Shown one piece after another: positions 24,263-32,938 of a stretch of DNA of 34,388 nt. Below the pieces are notes generated by a model. The model was not told the DNA's origin, made no database searches, and saw only the letters and a list, made by a program, of their open reading frames with translations. The position numbers were made by a program, and so were the translations under genes. This DNA comes from an uncultured Rhodospirillales bacterium (GTDB taxonomy: Bacteria; Pseudomonadota; Alphaproteobacteria; Acetobacterales; Acetobacteraceae), in NCBI GenBank assembly GCA_903844135.1, contig CAIMSN010000044.1, positions 1 to 34,388 of the forward strand, in the 5' to 3' direction. Each line of letters starts with the position of its first letter. The stretch's first letter is position 1.

Positions 24263-26102
24263 GAGTGGCACAGATCTCCACCCGGACATCGAAGTCGCCA
24301 CGCCATCCCGGCCCGCGCCGGCAGCGGAGAAGCCCGACGCCGCGCCTCGCGCCAGCCTTGCCCTGCTCTGCTGTTGCGCGATCCTGATCGGGATCGTCAC
24401 GGGCCTGGGAGCCGTGCTGTTCCGCGACCTGATCGGCCTGGTCCACAACCTGATGTTCCTTGGCCGGCTGTCGACCGCCTACAATGCCAGCCTTTTCACG
24501 CCGCCCAGCCCCTGGGGGCCGTTCCTGATCCTGGTCCCGGTGATCGGCGGGCTCGGCGTGACCTGGCTGGTCTCGAACTTCGCTCCCGAGGCCAGGGGCC
24601 ATGGCGTTCCTGAAGTGATGGCGGCGATCTATTACCGCGACGGCGTGATTCGTCCGGCCGTCGCCCTCGTCAAGTCGCTTGCCTCGGCGCTCGCGATCGG
24701 CAGCGGCGCCGCGGTGGGGCGAGAAGGACCCATCATCCAGATCGGCTCGGCGCTGGGCTCGACGCTTGGGCAGATGGTGCCGATGCTGGTCGGCCAGCGC
24801 ATCATGCTGGTCGCCGCCGGCGCCGGTGCGGGTATCGCCGCCACCTTCAACACGCCGATCGGCGGCGTGTTGTTCGCCACCGAACTGATGCTGCCGGAAA
24901 TCAGCGTCGACAGCTTCCTGCCGGTGGCCCTGGCGACCGGAACCGCGACCTTCATCGGACGGCTGTTCTTTGGCAACGACCCGGCCTTTCTGGTGCCGCG
25001 GAACCTGATGTCGCTCGGTGTCCAGACCAGCTCGCTCGCTACCTTGATGCTCTACGCTGTCCTCGGCATCGTGATCGGGGTCGCGGCGGCCGCCTTCATA
25101 CGCGTGCTGCATCTGTTCGAGGATGGCTTCGACCGCATACGCGGCCGCTACACACGACACGTGGCCGGAATGTTCGTCGTCGGCGTCATGATCTACCTGA
25201 TGCAGCGCCTCAGTGGGCATTACTACATCGAAGGCGTCGGCTACTCGACGATCCAGGGGGTTCTCGCCGGGCAACTCGATGCCGCGAGTTTCCTGTTGCT
25301 GTTGTTCGTGGCCAAGCTGCTCGCCACCTCGATCAGCCTCGGCTCGGGCTCGTCCGGCGGTGTCTTCTCGCCTTCGCTGTTCATGGGCACGGCGATCGGC
25401 GCCGGGTTCGCCGCTCTGGCGAAACTGGCGGATCCGACCGCGCCGGTGAGCCTGCCCGCCTTCGCGATGGTCGGGATGGGCGCCATGGTCGGCAGCAGCA
25501 CCGGTGCCGCGATGACCGCCGTCACCATGATCTTCGAGATGACGCGCGACTACGACGTCGTGTTGCCGATGATCATCGCGGTCGCCGTCGCGCTGGGGAC
25601 GCGGCGACTGCTGTCGACCGAGAACATCTACACGATGAAGCTGGTGCGTCGTGGCAATCCGATCCCGAAGGCGATGCACGCCAACATGTTCCTGGTGCAT
25701 GGCGTCTCCGACCTCATGGAGCGCGACGTCGTGGTGATCGACCGATCTGCGCGCTTGGCCGACCTGATGGCGCTGCCTGGAGGTGCGGGAGCCCGGCATG
25801 CCGTGTTGACCGAGCATCGCCATGTCGTCGGCGTGCTCGGTCTCGATGCGCCCATGCTGCGTGCGATGCGTCACGGTGACGCCGCGGTACCGCTCGGCGA
25901 TTTCATGAGCGAGGGCTTCATCACCGTGCGCGCCCACGAGGTCGCCTTCGACGTGATATCGATGATGGAGAACGAGCGGGCCGTCGTCGCGGTCGTGCTC
26001 GATCCCGGGGCGATCGGCGAGCCAGAGCGCGTGGTCGGGATCATCACGCATCGCACCATCGCCGCCTCCGTCGCCGACAGCATCCGGCTCTATGGGCGCT
26101 GA
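24261..26102 (+). CDS. ClC-family chloride channel/transporter with CBS domains
   Basis: A 613-residue ClC membrane protein. The membrane part covers residues 35-445, and two CBS-type regulatory repeats lie in about 465-610 (LMERDVVVID..., FMSEGFITVRAHE...). The anion-path motifs are GHGVP (113-117, where E. coli ClcA has GSGIP), GREGP with the gating glutamate E155, and GGVFSPSLF near 365. At the inner side the E. coli pair EE (E202-E203) reads E208-L209, so the proton-relay glutamate is missing. This favours a channel or weakly coupled transporter. In E. coli ClC antiporters help in extreme acid. It is divergent from the YfdX group. Confidence 0.9.
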   Translation: MSGTDLHPDIEVATPSRPAPAAEKPDAAPRASLALLCCCAILIGIVTGLGAVLFRDLIGLVHNLMFLGRLSTAYNASLFTPPSPWGPFLILVPVIGGLGVTWLVSNFAPEARGHGVPEVMAAIYYRDGVIRPAVALVKSLASALAIGSGAAVGREGPIIQIGSALGSTLGQMVPMLVGQRIMLVAAGAGAGIAATFNTPIGGVLFATELMLPEISVDSFLPVALATGTATFIGRLFFGNDPAFLVPRNLMSLGVQTSSLATLMLYAVLGIVIGVAAAAFIRVLHLFEDGFDRIRGRYTRHVAGMFVVGVMIYLMQRLSGHYYIEGVGYSTIQGVLAGQLDAASFLLLLFVAKLLATSISLGSGSSGGVFSPSLFMGTAIGAGFAALAKLADPTAPVSLPAFAMVGMGAMVGSSTGAAMTAVTMIFEMTRDYDVVLPMIIAVAVALGTRRLLSTENIYTMKLVRRGNPIPKAMHANMFLVHGVSDLMERDVVVIDRSARLADLMALPGGAGARHAVLTEHRHVVGVLGLDAPMLRAMRHGDAAVPLGDFMSEGFITVRAHEVAFDVISMMENERAVVAVVLDPGAIGEPERVVGIITHRTIAASVADSIRLYGR

Positions 26103-26142
26103 CTGCGTTCCGGTCTCGAAGCCGACCGTTGCGGCGTTCGAG

Positions 26143-26292
26143 TGCGGCACCCGCGTCAATGCCCCTGCTGATGCGCGAGGCCGCCACGTGCTCGCCGTTA
26201 CGGCGCTGGACTGACACGATCGTCGCGTTGTCGAACGGCCAGACGCTCCTCCGCGGATAGGCGAGCGGATCGAAGGCGGCCTGATCAGCCGA
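26143..26292 (-). pseudogene. Relic of a debranching-type glycosidase (COG3408-like)
   Basis: On the minus strand this short frame reads ADQAAFDPLAYPRRSVWPF, then DNATI and an Arg-rich helix ending ASRISRGIDAGAALE. That mirrors the NPxxYHxGSVWPHDNALIAxGLxRYG signature of amylo-alpha-1,6-glucosidase/debranching proteins. The frame has a stop just upstream, no catalytic remainder and no start. I infer a decayed fragment left between the ClC and CoA-transferase genes. The rest of 26103-26434 shows nothing coding. Confidence 0.5.
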
Positions 26293-26434
26293 GGGCGTCG
26301 GGACTGCCCTGCCGGAGACCATGCGCCTGCTTCACTCCCTGTCCGATCCGGTCTGAAACGCGATAGACTGCGACCAACCGCGCCGGCCTTGGATCGAACG
26401 AGCGCGACACCGGCTTCAGGGAGGTCGCGCGCCG

Positions 26435-27751
26435 ATGCAGGGCCATGATTATCGTCGCAAGCTCATGACCGCGGAGCAGGCGATCGGGCTGATCCCGAGC
26501 GGCGCCAAGCTGGCGATGGGATTGGGCGTGTCGCAGCCGCCGGCGCTGCTGCGCGCCCTCGCCGACAGGGCCGAGGCGGGGGATGTCGGCGCGCTTCGCG
26601 TGTACTACCTGCTGGCGACCGCGATCGCCGGAGAGACGGTGCTGCGCCACACGCTGCGCGACCGGATCAGGGCGATGAGCCTGTTCCACGGCGCCTGCGA
26701 GCGGTCGCTCGACGCGCTCGCCGCCGCCGCCTCTTTGCCGGCCATCGACCTGATGCCGACCGCATTCAGCCAGGCGCCGCGGCTACTCAGCGACTGGGTC
26801 GGGATCGACACGCTGCTCACCACCGTCTCGCCGATGGACGAGAACGGCGAATTCAGCTTCGGCACCAACACCGACTACGCGCTGGCCTGCTCGCGCAGCG
26901 CGCAGCGTGTCATCCTGGAAGTGAACGCCGCCATGCCGCGCGTGCGGGGCGACTGCACCGTGCCCTTGTCCCGGGTCACGGCGATCGTCGAGAACGACCG
27001 TCCGCTGCTGAACCTGCCGCCGGCGCCGAGACGCGCGGCGGACGACGCGATCGGCGCCATCGTCGCCGGGTTCGCCGAGGATGGCGACTGCCTGCAGATG
27101 GGCATCGGCGCGCTGCCGGACGCGGTCTGCGCGGCGCTCGGCGGCCATCGCCGGCTCGGCATCCATACCGAACTCATGACCCCCGGATTGGCCGCGCTGA
27201 TGCGCGCCGGGGTGGTCGACAACAGCGCCAAGGCGATCCATCGCGGACGCAGCGTCTTCACCTTCGCCATGGGCGACACCGCGTTCTATGAGTTCCTGCA
27301 CGACAATCCCGCCATCGAGGCGCATCCGGTCGACTACGTGAACGACGCGGCGGTGATCGCACGCAATCCGCGCATGCTGTCGGTGAACGCGACGCTGCAG
27401 ATCGATCTGCAGGGCGCGTGCAATTCCGAATGCGTGGCGGGACGGCAATATAGCGGCGCCGGCGGCCAGCTCGATTTCGTCAGGGGCGCGTCGCGCTCCG
27501 AGGGCGGACGATCGATCATCGCCTGCCACGCCACCGCGGCGAACGGCGGCGTGTCGCGCATCGTGCCGCGGCTGGACGGCCCGGTGACCACGCCGCGCAA
27601 CGACACCCAGATCGTCGTGACCGAGCATGGCTGGGCCGATCTGCGCGGCAAGTCGCTGGCGGAGCGGGCGCGGGCGCTGATCCTGCTGGCGGATCCGTCG
27701 TTCCGCGCGGATCTCGACAAGGCGGCCTGGCAGGCCGCCCGAAACGGATGA
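26435..27751 (+). CDS. Acetyl-CoA hydrolase/transferase family CoA-transferase
   Basis: A 438-residue class I-like CoA-transferase of the 4-hydroxybutyrate/acetyl-CoA group. It begins HDYRRKLMTAEQAIGLIPSG. Key features are the glutamate expected to form the CoA thioester (E246 in GIHTELMTPG) and the GAGGQLDF loop (341-348), with the C-terminal TEHGWADLRGKSLAERA. It moves CoA between acyl groups, possibly acetate with succinyl- or butyryl-type CoA. It is shorter than the succinyl-CoA:acetate transferase AarC of acetic acid bacteria, so that role is uncertain. AGGGAGG lies 10-16 bases before the ATG. Confidence 0.85.
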   Translation: MQGHDYRRKLMTAEQAIGLIPSGAKLAMGLGVSQPPALLRALADRAEAGDVGALRVYYLLATAIAGETVLRHTLRDRIRAMSLFHGACERSLDALAAAASLPAIDLMPTAFSQAPRLLSDWVGIDTLLTTVSPMDENGEFSFGTNTDYALACSRSAQRVILEVNAAMPRVRGDCTVPLSRVTAIVENDRPLLNLPPAPRRAADDAIGAIVAGFAEDGDCLQMGIGALPDAVCAALGGHRRLGIHTELMTPGLAALMRAGVVDNSAKAIHRGRSVFTFAMGDTAFYEFLHDNPAIEAHPVDYVNDAAVIARNPRMLSVNATLQIDLQGACNSECVAGRQYSGAGGQLDFVRGASRSEGGRSIIACHATAANGGVSRIVPRLDGPVTTPRNDTQIVVTEHGWADLRGKSLAERARALILLADPSFRADLDKAAWQAARNG

Positions 27752-27797
27752 GGCCGTGCCGCGCGCCCATCTCGGACAAACCCATCGCGGAGAACGA

Positions 27798-27871
27798 TGG
27801 AGCGGGCGAAGGGAATCGAACCCTCCTCGGTAGCTTGGAAGGCTACAGCATTACCACTATGCTACGCCCGC
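27798..27871 (-). tRNA. tRNA-Gly (TCC)
   Basis: A 74-base minus-strand tRNA. Acceptor GCGGGCG pairs with CGCCCGC, the discriminator is T and CCA is encoded. The anticodon loop CTTCCAA gives TCC, and the T-loop is TTCGATT. Confidence 0.97.
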
Positions 27872-27883
27872 GTTCCGCGCTCC

Positions 27884-27912
27884 TGTTACCGCCAGTTCGG
27901 TGCGGGCGGCAA
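27884..27912 (-). promoter_or_regulatory. Candidate promoter of tRNA-Gly
   Basis: On the minus strand TTGCCG (27907-27912), 17 bases and GTAACA (27884-27889) end 12 bases before the tRNA. The 15-bp palindrome GATCGGC-G-GCCGATC (27918-27932) lies just upstream, between the divergent tRNA promoters. Confidence 0.4.
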
Positions 27913-27937
27913 GAGCGGATCGGCGGCCGATCGGGTC

Positions 27938-27968
27938 TTGACTTCCGGCCCGGCACGCTCTCTTTACC
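27938..27968 (+). promoter_or_regulatory. Candidate promoter of the tRNA-Trp-secE-nusG unit
   Basis: TTGACT (27938-27943) has five of six consensus bases. It is followed by a weak -10 around TTTACC (27963-27968). The start would be near 27975, about 50 nt before tRNA-Trp. Confidence 0.35.
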
Positions 27969-28024
27969 CTCCCTGCGCCGGGTTCGCCGGTCCGGTGAAA
28001 GCCGGGAGCGAACGGTGGCGCTGC

Positions 28025-28101
28025 AGGGGCGTAGCTCAATTGGCTAGAGCGCCGGTCTCCAAAACCGGAGGTTGCGGGTTCGAGACCCTCCGCCCCTGCC
28101 A
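28025..28101 (+). tRNA. tRNA-Trp (CCA)
   Basis: A 77-base tRNA. Acceptor AGGGGCG pairs with CGCCCCT, the discriminator is G and CCA is encoded. The anticodon loop CTCCAAA gives CCA. tRNA-Trp directly before secE-nusG is a common bacterial arrangement. Confidence 0.97.
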
Positions 28102-28186
28102 GCCGCCCGCCGATCCTTCCCGGGTCGGGGTTTGGCGCAGCACGTCCTTTCCCGTAATCTGTCGATCTGTCTCATGAAGGTGCGTC

Positions 28187-28381
28187 TTGGCGGTCAGTCC
28201 TGCGAAATTCGTCCGCGAAGTGCGCGCGGAGGTGACCAAGGTCACCTGGCCGACCCGCCGCACCACGCTGATCACCACCGGTCTGGTGGCGGCGATGGCG
28301 GCGCTCACGGCGATCTTCTTCTTCGCCGTCGACCAGATCATCGGGTTGGGCGTGCGCGTGTTGTTCGGTCTCGGCGCGTGA
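28187..28381 (+). CDS. secE: Protein translocase subunit SecE
   Basis: SecE clamps SecY in the inner-membrane translocon. The 64 residues hold the amphipathic KFVREVRAEVTKVTWPTRR, with the conserved EVxKVTWPxR signature, and one transmembrane helix (about 28-55). This is the short, single-helix form usual outside the enterobacteria. The start is a TTG at 28187 with GAAGGTG 5 bases upstream; no ATG fits. It is 39 bases before nusG, in the standard secE-nusG pair. Confidence 0.93.
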   Translation: MAVSPAKFVREVRAEVTKVTWPTRRTTLITTGLVAAMAALTAIFFFAVDQIIGLGVRVLFGLGA

Positions 28382-28420
28382 GCATCACCGTCTCCGCACC
28401 GAGAGTCTGAGGAAGAGGTC

Positions 28421-28951
28421 ATGGCGAAGCGCTGGTACGTCGTCCACGTCTATTCGGGCTTCGAGAAGAAGATCGCGCAGCAGATCAAGGAGCAGGCCCA
28501 CCAGAAGGGCCTGGCCGACCATATCGACGAGGTGCTGGTGCCGTCCGAGGACGTCACCGAGGTGCGCCGCGGCCAGAAGGTCAATTCCGAGCGGAAGTTC
28601 TTCCCCGGCTACGTGCTGGTGAAGATGGAGCTGACCGACGATGCCTGGCATCTGGTCAAGGACACGCCCAAGGTCACCGGCTTCCTCGGCAGCAAGACCC
28701 GCCCGACCCCGATCTCGAATGCCGAGGCGGAGCGGATCATGAAGCAGACCCAGGAGGGGGTGGAGCGTCCGCGCCCCGCCATCCTGTTCGAGATCGGCGA
28801 GCAGGTGCGCGTCGCCGACGGCCCGTTCACCAGCTTCAACGGCACCGTCGAGGATGTGGACGAGGAGAAGGGCCGCCTCAAGGTCAGCGTCTCGATCTTC
28901 GGCCGCTCGACCCCGGTCGACCTGGAATACGGACAGGTCGAGAAGGTCTAG
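28421..28951 (+). CDS. nusG: Transcription termination/antitermination factor NusG
   Basis: NusG binds RNA polymerase and couples it to Rho or the ribosome. The 176 residues contain the NGN domain ([42 protein letters not shown]) and a C-terminal KOW domain ([22 protein letters not shown]). GAGGAAG lies 7 bases before the ATG. The stop is followed within a few bases by a terminator, and rplK, which nearly always follows in bacteria, is not there. Confidence 0.96.
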   Translation: MAKRWYVVHVYSGFEKKIAQQIKEQAHQKGLADHIDEVLVPSEDVTEVRRGQKVNSERKFFPGYVLVKMELTDDAWHLVKDTPKVTGFLGSKTRPTPISNAEAERIMKQTQEGVERPRPAILFEIGEQVRVADGPFTSFNGTVEDVDEEKGRLKVSVSIFGRSTPVDLEYGQVEKV

Positions 28952-28956
28952 AGGCG

Positions 28957-28975
28957 GACCGCGCGGCGGTCTTTT
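28957..28975 (+). terminator. Terminator after nusG
   Basis: GACCGC, three bases and GCGGTC form a 6-bp stem followed by TTTT. A second, larger hairpin (GGGCGGC at 28990-28996 with GCCGCCC at 29009-29015, then TTGTCGTTTT) backs it up in the gap before the convergent pqiC. Confidence 0.75.
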
Positions 28976-29024
28976 CGGATCGGACGATCGGGCGGCGGGA
29001 GCGATCCTGCCGCCCTTGTCGTTT

Positions 29025-29672
29025 TCAGCCGGGTGGCAGGGAAGAGGCGACCGGGATCGGTGCAGGGCCCAAGGCGCGGGCGTCCTGGGCTGCCTGGTCG
29101 GCGACCTGGCCCAGCAACTGGCTGAGCGCGGCGACCAGCGCCGGCATGCCGGTGCCGGTCGGCGTCATCGTCAGGTGGATCGTCTGCGCCTGCGCCGGCG
29201 GGGCATCGTCGCCGTGATCGGCGCGCTGCACCGACAGCGCGGCGGTGATCTCGACCTCGCCGTCGCGTGTCTTGGAGAAGCGGGCGACGTTCAGCTCCAG
29301 CGTCGCCTGCGCCTCGGTCGAGATCGCGCCCGACTGGGTGAACACGGTGGTGCCGGGCAGGCGCTGCTGCAGGTCCTGCGCCAGGGTCTGGCCGATCATG
29401 CCGCCGAGCGGCTCGCCCCAGGCGGCATCGCCGTCGAGCTTGAGTTTGTAGCTGCGATCGTCGGCGACGATGTAGTCGCGGTCGAGATAGCCCGCGACCG
29501 AGGGCGTCTCGATCTTGAGCGTCAGCGGGCCGCCGGCCAGCGCGCTGCCGGGCCAGGGCTTGAGCGTGTAGTAGTCCGGATCCGACGAGCCGCAGCCGGC
29601 GAGAGCCAGCATCCCGGCCAGAACGAGGAACGGGACACGGCGCGTGGTGGTCATGATGGCGTGCAGTCTCAT
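29025..29672 (-). CDS. pqiC: PqiC-type auxiliary lipoprotein
   Basis: A 215-residue outer-membrane-directed lipoprotein (lipobox LAGC, Cys27) of the ABC-type transport auxiliary family. DYYTLKPWPGSALAGG opens the mature part, IETPSVAGYLDRDYIV follows, then an AEITA-like strand-rich core. PqiC is the outer-membrane component that works with the PqiA-PqiB lipid tunnel. The ATG at 29672 overlaps the pqiB stop (ATGA); an internal ATG six codons on is possible but lacks this coupling. The C-terminal 30 residues are Ala/Pro-rich. Confidence 0.88.
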   Translation of the reverse strand: MRLHAIMTTTRRVPFLVLAGMLALAGCGSSDPDYYTLKPWPGSALAGGPLTLKIETPSVAGYLDRDYIVADDRSYKLKLDGDAAWGEPLGGMIGQTLAQDLQQRLPGTTVFTQSGAISTEAQATLELNVARFSKTRDGEVEITAALSVQRADHGDDAPPAQAQTIHLTMTPTGTGMPALVAALSQLLGQVADQAAQDARALGPAPIPVASSLPPG

Positions 29673-31399
29673 GGCTTGCCTCTGCCGAGCAGCAGCGAGG
29701 ACGGGTGACGGCTGATGAAGTCGGACAGCAGACGCACCGACCGCGCGGTTTCGTTGAGCTGGTCCAGGGTCTGCTGCAGGCTGCGATGGAAGTCGGAGTT
29801 GCCGCCATAGGAGGCCAGCACGCTGTTGGCGTGCCCGACCGCCTGCTGGAGCTGGTCGGCGATCGCCGGCAGGCGCTGCAGCAGCGGGGTCAGGCCCTTG
29901 TCGGCATGAGCGGTCAGATGCTGCACGCTCTTGAGCGTGTCGTTCAGGTTGGCGATCGCCTGCTTGAGCTCGGGCCCGTTCACGGTCTGGTCGGTATGGC
30001 CGAGCAGGCTGTTCAGGTTGTCGCCGATCTGCACCAGCGGCATCGCCGCGATCTTGTCGGCCACCGCGGAGACGGACTCCATGATGCCCGCCACGCCGCC
30101 CGACTTGCTGGGCAGCACGATCGCGTCGCCCTCCATCCTGACCGGGACCGGCTTGTCGTTCGGCACGAAGGCGAAGGCGATTTCCGACGAGCCGGTCAGC
30201 AGGTTGCCGCTCTCCGTCTCGGCGCGGAGACCGTTATTGACCAGCGCCTGCGCCACCCCCGGCACCGCGTTGGCGGGAACCTGGTCGTCGGACAGCACCC
30301 GCTCCGGCTGAACCTCCATCGCCACCCTGACCTGGGCGGTGCCGCCCTGCTTGTCCAGCAGCAGCTTGACTCCGGTGACGTTGCCGATCTGCAGACCGAA
30401 CATGGTGACCGGACTGCCGACGGTGAGGCCCTTCACCGAGTTCTTGAAATACGTGACCATCGGGATGCGGTCGCGATAGCCGGCGCTGTCGGCGTCGTCC
30501 TTGCTCGCATACAGCTTGAACACCGCATTGTCCGGCGCTTCCGGCGCCTCGGTGCCGCGTCGCTGCTCCGGCAGACCGAAGGCGACGCCGCCGGACAGCA
30601 CCGCCTGCAGCGATTCGATCTCGATATGCAGAGCGCCGCCGTTGAAGTCGGCGCGGATGCCCGACACGTTCCAGAACCGCGTGTCGGCGCGCAGATAGCG
30701 GTCGAACGGCTCGCGGATGAAGACCTGCACCGGGATCGGCCCGCGTCCGCCCGGCGGCATGGTGTAGCCGAGCACCTCGCCGACCACCACGTCGCGGAAG
30801 AACACCGGCGCGCCCTGGCTGATCGAGCCGACATCGGAGGTCATCAGCGTATAGGTGCGGCCGGGCTCGTCGGAGCGCACCCCGGGCGGCGACTCCAGAC
30901 CCTTGAAGCTGTCCTGCGGCTGGCCGCCGGGCGCGCCTGGATCCACCGCGATGTAGGCGCCGGAGACCAGCGTATCGAGGCCGGACACGGTGGCGCCGCT
31001 GAGACGCGGCCTGACCACCCAGAACTGCGCGTTGGTGGTCAGGAACGGCTTGGCCTGCGCGTTCATCCTCACCTTGATCTCGACCGTACGCAGGTCCTTG
31101 CTGAGCCCGACATTCTCGACCGTGCCGAGCGCCACGGCCTTGTGCTTGATCTGGGTCTGGCCGGCGGTCAGCCCGTCGGCGGTGTCGAAGGTCAGCGTGA
31201 TCTCCGGCCCGCGGCGCGACAGCGTCGTGTAGCCCAGATAGGCGGCGATCACGATCACCAGGATCGGGATCAGCCAGATCAGCGAAAACCTGCTCTTGCG
31301 GATCGACGCGGCGGAGGCCTGGTCGTCGAAGGAGTCCCGTGGCCGCCCGGCGCCGGACGGCTCGGGCGGATGGGCGGGATCTTGGTGCTGTCCACTCAC
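29669..31399 (-). CDS. pqiB: PqiB, MCE-domain lipid transport protein
   Basis: A 576-residue intermembrane lipid transporter subunit. A cytoplasmic tail precedes one anchor helix (FSLIWLIPILVIVIAAYLGY). Three MCE/MlaD domains follow: GPEITLTFDTADGLTAGQTQ, then VGSISQGAPVFFRDVVVGEV, then KGLTVGSPVTMFGLQIGNV. The C-terminal part (about 440-560) has long helices that in E. coli PqiB form a needle reaching across the periplasm. The start is a GTG at 31399 overlapping the pqiA stop (GTGA). Longer readings of this frame run into pqiA and are spurious. Confidence 0.93.
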   Translation of the reverse strand: MSGQHQDPAHPPEPSGAGRPRDSFDDQASAASIRKSRFSLIWLIPILVIVIAAYLGYTTLSRRGPEITLTFDTADGLTAGQTQIKHKAVALGTVENVGLSKDLRTVEIKVRMNAQAKPFLTTNAQFWVVRPRLSGATVSGLDTLVSGAYIAVDPGAPGGQPQDSFKGLESPPGVRSDEPGRTYTLMTSDVGSISQGAPVFFRDVVVGEVLGYTMPPGGRGPIPVQVFIREPFDRYLRADTRFWNVSGIRADFNGGALHIEIESLQAVLSGGVAFGLPEQRRGTEAPEAPDNAVFKLYASKDDADSAGYRDRIPMVTYFKNSVKGLTVGSPVTMFGLQIGNVTGVKLLLDKQGGTAQVRVAMEVQPERVLSDDQVPANAVPGVAQALVNNGLRAETESGNLLTGSSEIAFAFVPNDKPVPVRMEGDAIVLPSKSGGVAGIMESVSAVADKIAAMPLVQIGDNLNSLLGHTDQTVNGPELKQAIANLNDTLKSVQHLTAHADKGLTPLLQRLPAIADQLQQAVGHANSVLASYGGNSDFHRSLQQTLDQLNETARSVRLLSDFISRHPSSLLLGRGKP

Positions 31400-32892
31400 G
31401 CGGCTACGGACTCCGTCTCGAGATTGGTCTTGTCGGTGATCCGCCGCACGTCGCGCGGCGTCATAACCCCGTTCATGCCGGCCACGTCCCACATGGTGCG
31501 CGGGTCGAAGCTGTCGGCGGCGAAGATGGTCACCACCACCACCGCCGCGAAGGCGAACATGCCGGGTTCCGCGGTGATCTGCGCCAGGCCGCCGAACCGG
31601 ACCAGCGCGACCAGGATCGAGATCATGAAGACGTCGATCATCGACCAGCGGCCGATGAACACGATCAGCCGGAACAGCCTGGCGCGATCGACCAGCCGCG
31701 CCGCGGAGCCGCGCCAGGTGCACCAGCACATGATCGACAGCCCGCCGATCTTGAGCACCGGCACGGTGATGCTGGCGAAGAACACCAGCAGCGCCAGCGG
31801 CAGCATATGCGCTTCGTACAACTCGCGCACGCCGGCCAGGATGGTGTGGCCGCCGCCGCGACTGAGCTTCACGATGGTCATCACCGGATAGAGGTTGGCC
31901 GGGATGTAGAGCACGATCGCGCAGGCGAGCATCGCCACGCAGCGCGACAGGCTCTGCGGCTTGCGCAGCCGCACCGCCGCCTGACAGCGGGGGCAGTGGC
32001 CCAGCACCGTGTCGCGCGGCAGGTCGAACTCCGAGGCGCAGACCAGGCCGCAGGAGGTGCAGCTCACCAGCCGGCCGGCCGGCGGCAGCGCATGCTGGGT
32101 CGAATCCACCGTCGACACCACCACCCGTCTGCCGTCCGGCAGGCGGACGAAGCGGGACACGCGCCGCTTGCGCCAGATCTGGTCGACGTCCAGCGTCGAA
32201 TCGGTCGCCGCCATCGTCAGCATCAGCGCCGCCAGCGCATACACCGCCGGTCCGAGCGTGACGTGCGCCAGGTCGATCAGCTTGGTGTAGGCGACGAAGA
32301 TGCCGAGCATGTAGACCTCGACCATCGACCACGGGCGGAGATACTCGTAGCGGCGCATCAGCTTGGGCACCCATCCCGGCAGTCTTTCCCGCGCGGCCCC
32401 CATCAGCACGGCGAGCATCAGCCCGATCACGATCGGCGGCACCAGGACGGTGGCGGCCAGCACCAGCATCGCCACCAGGGTCCAGCCTTCGCGCCAGAGC
32501 TCGATCGGGCCGGTCAGCAGGGTGACGGCATGGATCCGGCCGAACAGATCCAGCGTCATCATCGGCTGGAAGATGGCCACCAGATACAGCACCGCGGAGG
32601 CGATGCAGAAGGCGAGCGGGGTCGAGATCGGCGGGTTGGTCCGTCTGCGTCCGAGCTGACCGTGGCAGCGCCGGCAATCTGCCACCTGGCCGGGCTCGAG
32701 CTCGGGCAGCCGCTGGAAATAGCCGCAGCTCGCGCACTCCGACAGCCCGTCGATCGCCTGCAACTGCAGGGAGCGACTGTGCGTCTTCTTCCCGATCCTG
32801 AAACCCCTGACTGGCCGGTGGGCTCGCGTTTCCGCGTGGGGGTGGGCATGGCGATCGGGACCGGATCGGGAAGGGCCGGCGGCATCAGGCAT
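31396..32892 (-). CDS. pqiA: PqiA, integral membrane component of the Pqi lipid transport system
   Basis: A 498-residue protein with two tandem PqiA domains, each with a zinc ribbon and about four membrane helices. Ribbon one is C53-x2-C56 and C73-x2-C76; ribbon two is C278-x2-C281 and C300-x2-C303. Helices lie near 92-115, 135-168, 185-230, 312-335, 350-372 and 395-460. The conserved RPWSMVEVYMLG and its second-repeat partner RWSMIDVFMISI are clear. In E. coli pqiABC is under SoxRS control; no such operator was identified here. The ATG at 32892 is the first in frame; about 40 residues before the first ribbon are not conserved. Confidence 0.92.
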   Translation of the reverse strand: MPDAAGPSRSGPDRHAHPHAETRAHRPVRGFRIGKKTHSRSLQLQAIDGLSECASCGYFQRLPELEPGQVADCRRCHGQLGRRRTNPPISTPLAFCIASAVLYLVAIFQPMMTLDLFGRIHAVTLLTGPIELWREGWTLVAMLVLAATVLVPPIVIGLMLAVLMGAARERLPGWVPKLMRRYEYLRPWSMVEVYMLGIFVAYTKLIDLAHVTLGPAVYALAALMLTMAATDSTLDVDQIWRKRRVSRFVRLPDGRRVVVSTVDSTQHALPPAGRLVSCTSCGLVCASEFDLPRDTVLGHCPRCQAAVRLRKPQSLSRCVAMLACAIVLYIPANLYPVMTIVKLSRGGGHTILAGVRELYEAHMLPLALLVFFASITVPVLKIGGLSIMCWCTWRGSAARLVDRARLFRLIVFIGRWSMIDVFMISILVALVRFGGLAQITAEPGMFAFAAVVVVTIFAADSFDPRTMWDVAGMNGVMTPRDVRRITDKTNLETESVAA

Positions 32893-32938
32893 TCAGGCGT
32901 ATGACCTCGTTTGGGCGGCTCGGATCGCGTGCGGCATG

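Noticed and set aside
24090-26159. 689-codon leftward frame opposite the ClC gene
   Set aside because: Composition is rich in Asp, Arg, His and Gln with no hydrophobic or domain pattern, typical of antisense frames in GC-rich DNA.
29669-32737. A 1022-codon frame as a giant PqiB
   Set aside because: The first 446 codons overlap pqiA out of frame; a GTG at 31399 overlapping the pqiA stop is the natural start.
29705-32904. Long rightward open frames opposite pqiA and pqiB
   Set aside because: They are His/Arg/Gln/Asp-rich, lack any domain, and mirror the codon bias of the real minus-strand genes.
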